DNA of 64,000 nucleotides from Ophiostoma sp. CBS 140.51. Lineage: Eukaryota > Ascomycota > Sordariomycetes > Ophiostomatales > Ophiostomataceae. Where the stretch lies: positions 62,001 to 126,000 of the forward strand of contig JANSLP010000042.1 of the NCBI GenBank assembly GCA_029298735.1, written 5' to 3'. How positions within the stretch are numbered: the stretch's first letter is position 1; each line of letters begins with the position of its first letter. The position numbers and the translations under genes are program-made. This document shows, in pieces, positions 58,646-64,000 of the stretch. The notes under the pieces were generated by a model that worked only from the letters and a program-made list of their open reading frames with translations, was not told where the DNA came from and searched no databases.

Positions 58646-61600
58646 GTCTTTTAATCGAAGGTGCATCTACGATAGACGTTTTTTTAATGCTCTATTTTAG
58701 ATCTCGTAGAAACTTTTGCTATATTCGATATTTTTGGGTTTTTTTTCTTTTAGTTTGTTCCACATATCATGTTATTCTTCACTTGAGTCTTATGCCACCC
58801 GGAGATGCAATATCTGCTACTAAACTTAAACACGAAGGGCCCTACCACTCTTATCAGGCCCTATCTGAACTAGTGATTTCAACATTCACATCTCGGTCTA
58901 GACTGTCGAAAACCCAACGCAATGCAGCCCTCCTTCGTTTTTGTCTCGCCTTTCAAAACGTCAAAAGGAGGCACACAACATATGCCGTTCACACACACAC
59001 AAGCAAAACGGAACTTTCCGTGTCTTGTTGACCGAATCAAATCCTTCAGTAGCAATTTCTTCTCTGCCGCCCTTAGGTTGCATTGGCGCAGGGAATCCAG
59101 AGACGAGAAACGCCTCGTCGCATCCCTTTTCTGCCTCTCGCCTCCTTGGCATGACCCAACTGGAAGGGGAATACGACAGTGAAAACTGTTGGAAGAGACA
59201 TCGTGAAAAAGGCAACAGCATGCAGGCCCTACTTCGTACTTTTTTTTTGAGTGCCGTATCACATCCACCCGCCGATACCCCCGCCCTTGTCCTGCACTGT
59301 CCACCGCTTGCACCACTTACACATCTGCACTTTAATTGTTTTCTGTTAAGGTTGCCCGCGGGGTGTTGGTGGTCACACATACCCTGTAGCCCTGCCGAGC
59401 CGGGGGTTGATTGTGAAGAGATTAAGACATGCAGGTGTCTTTCTGGGTCTTATTTTGTCTTGAAGGACACCGAGAGTGAGGGCAAAGCAACACAGACAGA
59501 AGCACAAAAACGCGGAAGCATCGTTTTCCCAATGGGGAAAACGAAGGTGCTGTAGGACGATAAAAAACCAGGGGCCAGGCCTTATGCCCAGGCCAAGGCC
59601 CAGTCCCAGCCAGATTGTTGATCATGCCCCAGAGCCTGGTCTGGGCGGACAAGGGACATGGGGTTTGTGTTTCTGGGCATGTTTCTGACCTCTGTCTTAG
59701 GTTGTGCACAATGTTGTGACAGGACTCGCCTTTACAGAGGTTTTGCTTATTTTTTGATATTTCTTTTGTCGTTCATTCCGTACGCCTCTTGTCGGTTCCT
59801 TTTGTTGCGATGGTCTCAAAACAAATCATATCAATGTAAGATGCTGGGCATCACAGATAGACGACGCCAGGCGACACCGAACGCCAAAAGCCTCCAAAAC
59901 CCAACTGTCGACTCTCCCCTCTCCCATGTTGTGCCCCTCTTCCCTGCATCGTGGAAAGAAGAGGAAAAAGGAAGAAAGGGTCTAGACCGTGTTCTGGATT
60001 TTCCCACGAGGAATTCATTCTTTTTGCCAGTTTCGAACAGCATCCTATGTGCTTTGGGGAAAGCTCGTTGGAACTAGCGACACGGTTTATTAGGAACTTG
60101 TCCGTGAGAGCCATATCTCAGAGTACTGGGACCCATCTGTTATGATTTTAAGGCTATTTTCCAAAGAGGAAAAACGAGACGAAAGAAAAAAGAAAAACAA
60201 CTGCCAGCAAAAGCAACTCGGATACCATGAACGCCAGCAACGGTCAATAGACTGTTCACCAGTAGCCTTTGATTGTTGTTTTTGCACAGCCTTTGTGCCC
60301 AAACGATGCATGTTACCACTACTTTTGTCGTTTCCCCAGTTGCGCTAAAACCCTAAACCCTTCTTCAGCAGCAGCGCCGTGCTGTGTTTGTGGAAATCCA
60401 GGTTCTCGGGACTCGCGTCGATGATGTTCCTCTATTTGCAGATCAAACGAGTGAGCGGAACTATGTCCGAATAGCTTGTGCAGCCTTGACATTTGTTTTT
60501 GGATAATTGTACGAAATAGTAGGTTCAGATATATCGACGACATCGTACGTTGCTATCATTGTCTGAGAACGCATGCACTGCGGTACAAGGGACGGGAAAC
60601 GAAACAACAAAATTGATGCACATTTTGTCCAAATTTAGCATACGAGCAGTTGTGCACAGGGGACAATTGGACGAATACAGTGCCCTCGTAAGATCCTTTC
60701 GTTCTCCTCAAAAAGACGTCCCGTACCACGCTTCTTGCATCGCAAGGTCGCAGTCAAATGTTCGGCTGGTAGGACACCACATTTTTCACACCCTGTCACG
60801 AAGACTGTCACAGCCTCTTTTGCGACGTCCTTGTCTACTTTTTCACGCCCCCCACTCTGTCCAGTGCGACGGTCTGCCAGCATCTAATTCGCTCACACAG
60901 GGGCAGGGAAATCCGACAGCTCGGTCCCGAAAGGCGGAGGATGCAGCGTGTTTCCTTTTCTATTTGAAGTGTGCACCTCCTAAATTATCTTGCTGCAGCG
61001 TTGCAGTTATCCTTTTCTTTCACTTTCACAGCGTCTCATTGCGTTGCAATTCCGCACTGCGGTAGACCCCAAGTCCACTGCGCCTCCCATTTCTTTTTTG
61101 AGTGTGTCCTCAGTCACTGGATCAGTTGCCTTGGTTTTCTTTGGTCTGGTATTATTGCATGCCGGGATATAGTTGCACTGGGAACATTCGACCGGGCAGG
61201 CGTCTCGTCTCCTGTGGCCTTCAAGCCTCACAAACTGCGACTGTGAAATTTCAAAAAAGACAAAAGGGCAGCAAAAAGAGACGCCTCGATGTTGCATTTC
61301 TGGCCAGAGACAGGGCTGCAATCCACAGGCATAAGACATGTCCCTTTATGAGGCGACAAATTCAAAGTACTTTTGTTCTCACACTCATCTGTCATTTATC
61401 ATACTTTTGACTTCTGTCATAAATTCTCCCTCCTCAAAATATGAGATGGCCAACGGCAAATGGCGTAATCAATAAAAAAAAAAAAAAAAAAAAAAAAAAC
61501 AGCGCCAAGGCGAGGCCTTGAAGGTTGAAGGTCTTGTATATGATTTGCTCTCACGCCTCTCTTTTGCTGTCCAGCCTGCCATTCATACCCCCAACCCAGA

Positions 61601-64000
61601 GTGTTTTGTTCAAAATCACTGCCTAATTAGGACAGCTCTCAGCGGCAGCTCAGCTGGCATCGCGCACTCACACCTTGCCCTTCTCGGAACGATCATCAAA
61701 AGACGGAGCATAACACGGACCAAAACGTCGCAAAAACCATGCCAAAGAGTGTCGTCAAAAATGTCACCACAAAATAAAAAGGGTGCGGGCAGACTGGCAT
61801 CGGACAGCAGCCCGTCCGTTCGCCCCTTTTTTCGGGTAACTTACGACATGCATTCTTTGTGCATTCCTCGTGCAATTCCCGTGGAAAGACATGCATTTCA
61901 AAACAAAGTAGGAGAAGGCTCCTTTCCATTTCGTATTCACAACACGCCCAAAAGGCGAGAGAGCGATAGCCAAGTTCGTTTCCTAGACGGGCAATTTGCT
62001 GCCAACCCCCAACGTGCAAGGGCTTTAAATTTCTGTAGCACAATCACACGCTACACCGTCGTATGTACAATATTACAAGTACAAAGTGAGATACGACGTT
62101 CGTTTTCCTTTCTTGCATATTTGAATTTGCATCTTGAGGTGACCAAGAAGGTCCTTGACCAGGTTCTACATCCTTTTACCACACACATGCACGTTTTGCC
62201 CGGTTGACTCGTCAAAGTAAAATTAGATACTATCAATTTGCAGTTCTGCAGGGCCTGTCACCGCCCGGACGGCAGGACAACATACGGGTGACTGCAGAAA
62301 AGGACGAGCTCTGCGTATGTGCACACATCCAAAGATGCAATGCGGTCTGAGAGCAGAGCCACTATCACCGTGCTTTCCATTTTCCACCGACCATCAAAAG
62401 GAGGGGAAACCAGCACTCCCGCGTCCCGGGCCTTTGGGTTTGAGAGCTTGAGCACTGGCCCTGTGCAAGTATCATTGTCCCATGTATGCAGTGCTTCTGG
62501 TTGAACTCTTGATGTGCACTTGCAACCCATACATGATTCCGTGTTCATTTTAATTTTTGTTTAATACTGCTTCCCGTCACCCGCGCGACTTTGATATTTC
62601 GTGCCGCTCACTATCTCCTGTCCCACAAACCCACAAGTACTTACAAGTAAAACACAAAACACACATACGAAGTACTCTTCTTGAGAACATGCCCAACCCT
62701 TGCATCTTTGGTCTCTGCCTTTGTGGCGTCTAAAGCACGACTTGGCACCTTCTTCGACTTTGATCATCTTTTTGCTTTTGGCATTTTTAGGGCGAGACGC
62801 CATGTCGGCGACTGTTTTCGAGGTCTTCTTTCTTTACCTTTCGTTCTCGTCCCTCGTTTTACGACGAGCCGTTTTGGTCTTCGGGAGTCTCTTGTTGTTG
62901 CCTTTTTCGGTCTCTTCAAGACTAGCCCACGACGTTATTACCCTCCAAGGACCTAAAGACCGTTAACTCGGCCGATACGCTTTCCTCGATTTTCTAATGG
63001 TGTGTTGAGCCATTGCCCAGCAGAGCCCAGTCCATAAGTCCAGATTGCATCTTGGTGCCATCTTGAGAGGAACCCGTTGCAACCTTCTCGCTAAAGTTTG
63101 ATTGTTCGTTGCCCGCCAAGTGCAGTTTGGGGGTCCAGTTGCACATGGCGGAGGTCCACTGCGGTGGGTGCCCATATCTGCCCTTCGTTCAACGATGCTC
63201 ATTTCAACAGATGCACGCCCTTAGAAAAGGGTAACGTTTTTTTTTTCTGTTGTCGTGGTCAAGGTGAAGGGCCCCTGCCTCGCCCACTTCGTCCTGCCCA
63301 CTCCCCCATCGTTCTGGACCTCGTGGACAAGGAATTTGAGGGACCAGAAACTGGTCCATGCACGATCGCGATGAGCGAGACAAGGCAAGAAAAAAAGGAC
63401 GCACGTTTTGATGGGGCAAAGCAAGAAGAGGAGACGCCATCGTATTTCACACAGATAGGAACGCGAGACGCGAAAGACGATGCTCGGCTGGCAAAGCTTT
63501 TTCCGCATCGATGAGCACATATTTCTGATAGTCTCTGTGTATCATAGATATATCCGTAAACACAGAAGTCCAACACGAGAAAGATCTATCCCCTTCCCCT
63601 GCTTCTTTCCCGCTTCTTTCAGTAAAGGATTCGTCTACAGGATCTAGGCCCCTGGGAGATCGAGGGGAAATAGACGCACAGAGTCTGTGTTTTTGCAGCT
63701 CAGATACTAGGATGGGCCTGTATGAGTTGTTTTCAACTTTTCTTGACTGTGATTTCAACTTTCGATACCGAACTTCCCGGATTCCCGTTCCCGGGAGAGG
63801 GGAATAGTCAATATCACCGGTCTTTTGACTTTTCTTGATAGGAAGACTCTTTCCCCGTCTTTTTTTTATCGACAACGTCAACGATGACTGACAACGGCCG
63901 ATCGTACTCTCGTTTGTGATGAGAAACACTGGATATCTCACTGCTTGTGCAGAGCATATCGAGACACCCACTCCGCCAAAACCTGCCAAAAACACAGATC
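58646..64000. other. 5.4 kb stretch without a supported gene
   Basis: Nothing beyond short unassigned frames is visible. The longest (61518-62207, +, 229 codons) has no recognisable domain. A run of 26 A residues lies at 61474-61499. Two tandem plant-type telomere-like units (AAACCCTAAACCC) are at 60348-60360, too short to be a telomere. The window ends inside the same kind of sequence. Confidence 0.5.
61474..61499. repeat. 26-base poly(A) run
   Basis: An uninterrupted run of 26 A follows CAAT. It is either a mononucleotide microsatellite or the tail of a retroposed sequence. I could not find a convincing target-site duplication. Confidence 0.85.

Noticed and set aside
60347..60360. Telomere-like AAACCCTAAACCC
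   Set aside because: Only two units, of the plant type, within ordinary sequence. Too short for a telomere or an interstitial telomeric array.
61518..62207. 229-codon frame on +
   Set aside because: No domain or start context, and it lies directly after a poly(A) run in otherwise non-coding sequence.
1..64000. CRISPR array, rRNA genes, intact transposon or biosynthetic gene cluster
   Set aside because: I looked for regularly spaced direct repeats, 5S/18S-like sequence, transposase or reverse-transcriptase motifs and clustered secondary-metabolism enzymes, and found none.

Overview
This window is nuclear DNA of a filamentous ascomycete (Pezizomycotina, most likely a Sordariomycete; I cannot name the genus). 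The evidence is short introns of about 55-120 bases with GTANGT donors, CTAAC/CTGAC branch points and YAG acceptors, GC-rich third codon positions, pyrimidine-rich leaders upstream of starts, and a eukaryotic gene set that includes mould-type families (AzgA purine permease, Dictyostelium cAMP-receptor-like GPCR, Ecm14, Rab18-like GTPase).

I support eleven protein genes and one tRNA. Together they span about 17 kb, or 27 % of the window. Left third: a 94-residue serine-rich protein (1846-2130, +), a 217-residue Ser-rich protein with one intron (8921-9627, +), ribosomal protein eS1/Rps1 (11428-12836, +), a Rab18-like GTPase (13552-14390, +), a mitochondrial ABHD11/Imo32-type hydrolase (14624-15900, -) and an Ecm14-type inactive carboxypeptidase (16670-18697, +). 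The hydrolase and Ecm14 share a divergent promoter. Middle: after 11 kb without a clear gene comes a seven-TM receptor (29681-31494, +), then a degenerate methyltransferase-like protein (35708-38007, -) and an AzgA purine permease with nine exons (42470-44779, +). Right third: a UCH37-type deubiquitinase (45780-46895, +) converges on the ER ubiquitin ligase Hrd1 (47356-50311, -). Beyond it lie about 13.7 kb whose only certain gene is tRNA-Ala(AGC) at 58566-58637.

The genes are mostly unrelated housekeeping and signalling genes. They do not form a biosynthetic or defence cluster, and I found no intact transposon, CRISPR array or rRNA. The more unusual signals are a cluster of GTAC-NNN-GTAC palindromes in the first 3.6 kb and a related TACGGAGTA motif dispersed over the window; an 80-residue acidic-then-lysine-rich insert in Ecm14 bracketed by Lys-Arg pairs; a methyltransferase-like protein without its cofactor loop; and two low-confidence hidden-gene candidates inside the deserts. 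All exon boundaries were read by eye and checked for frame continuity. None was tested against transcripts or databases.
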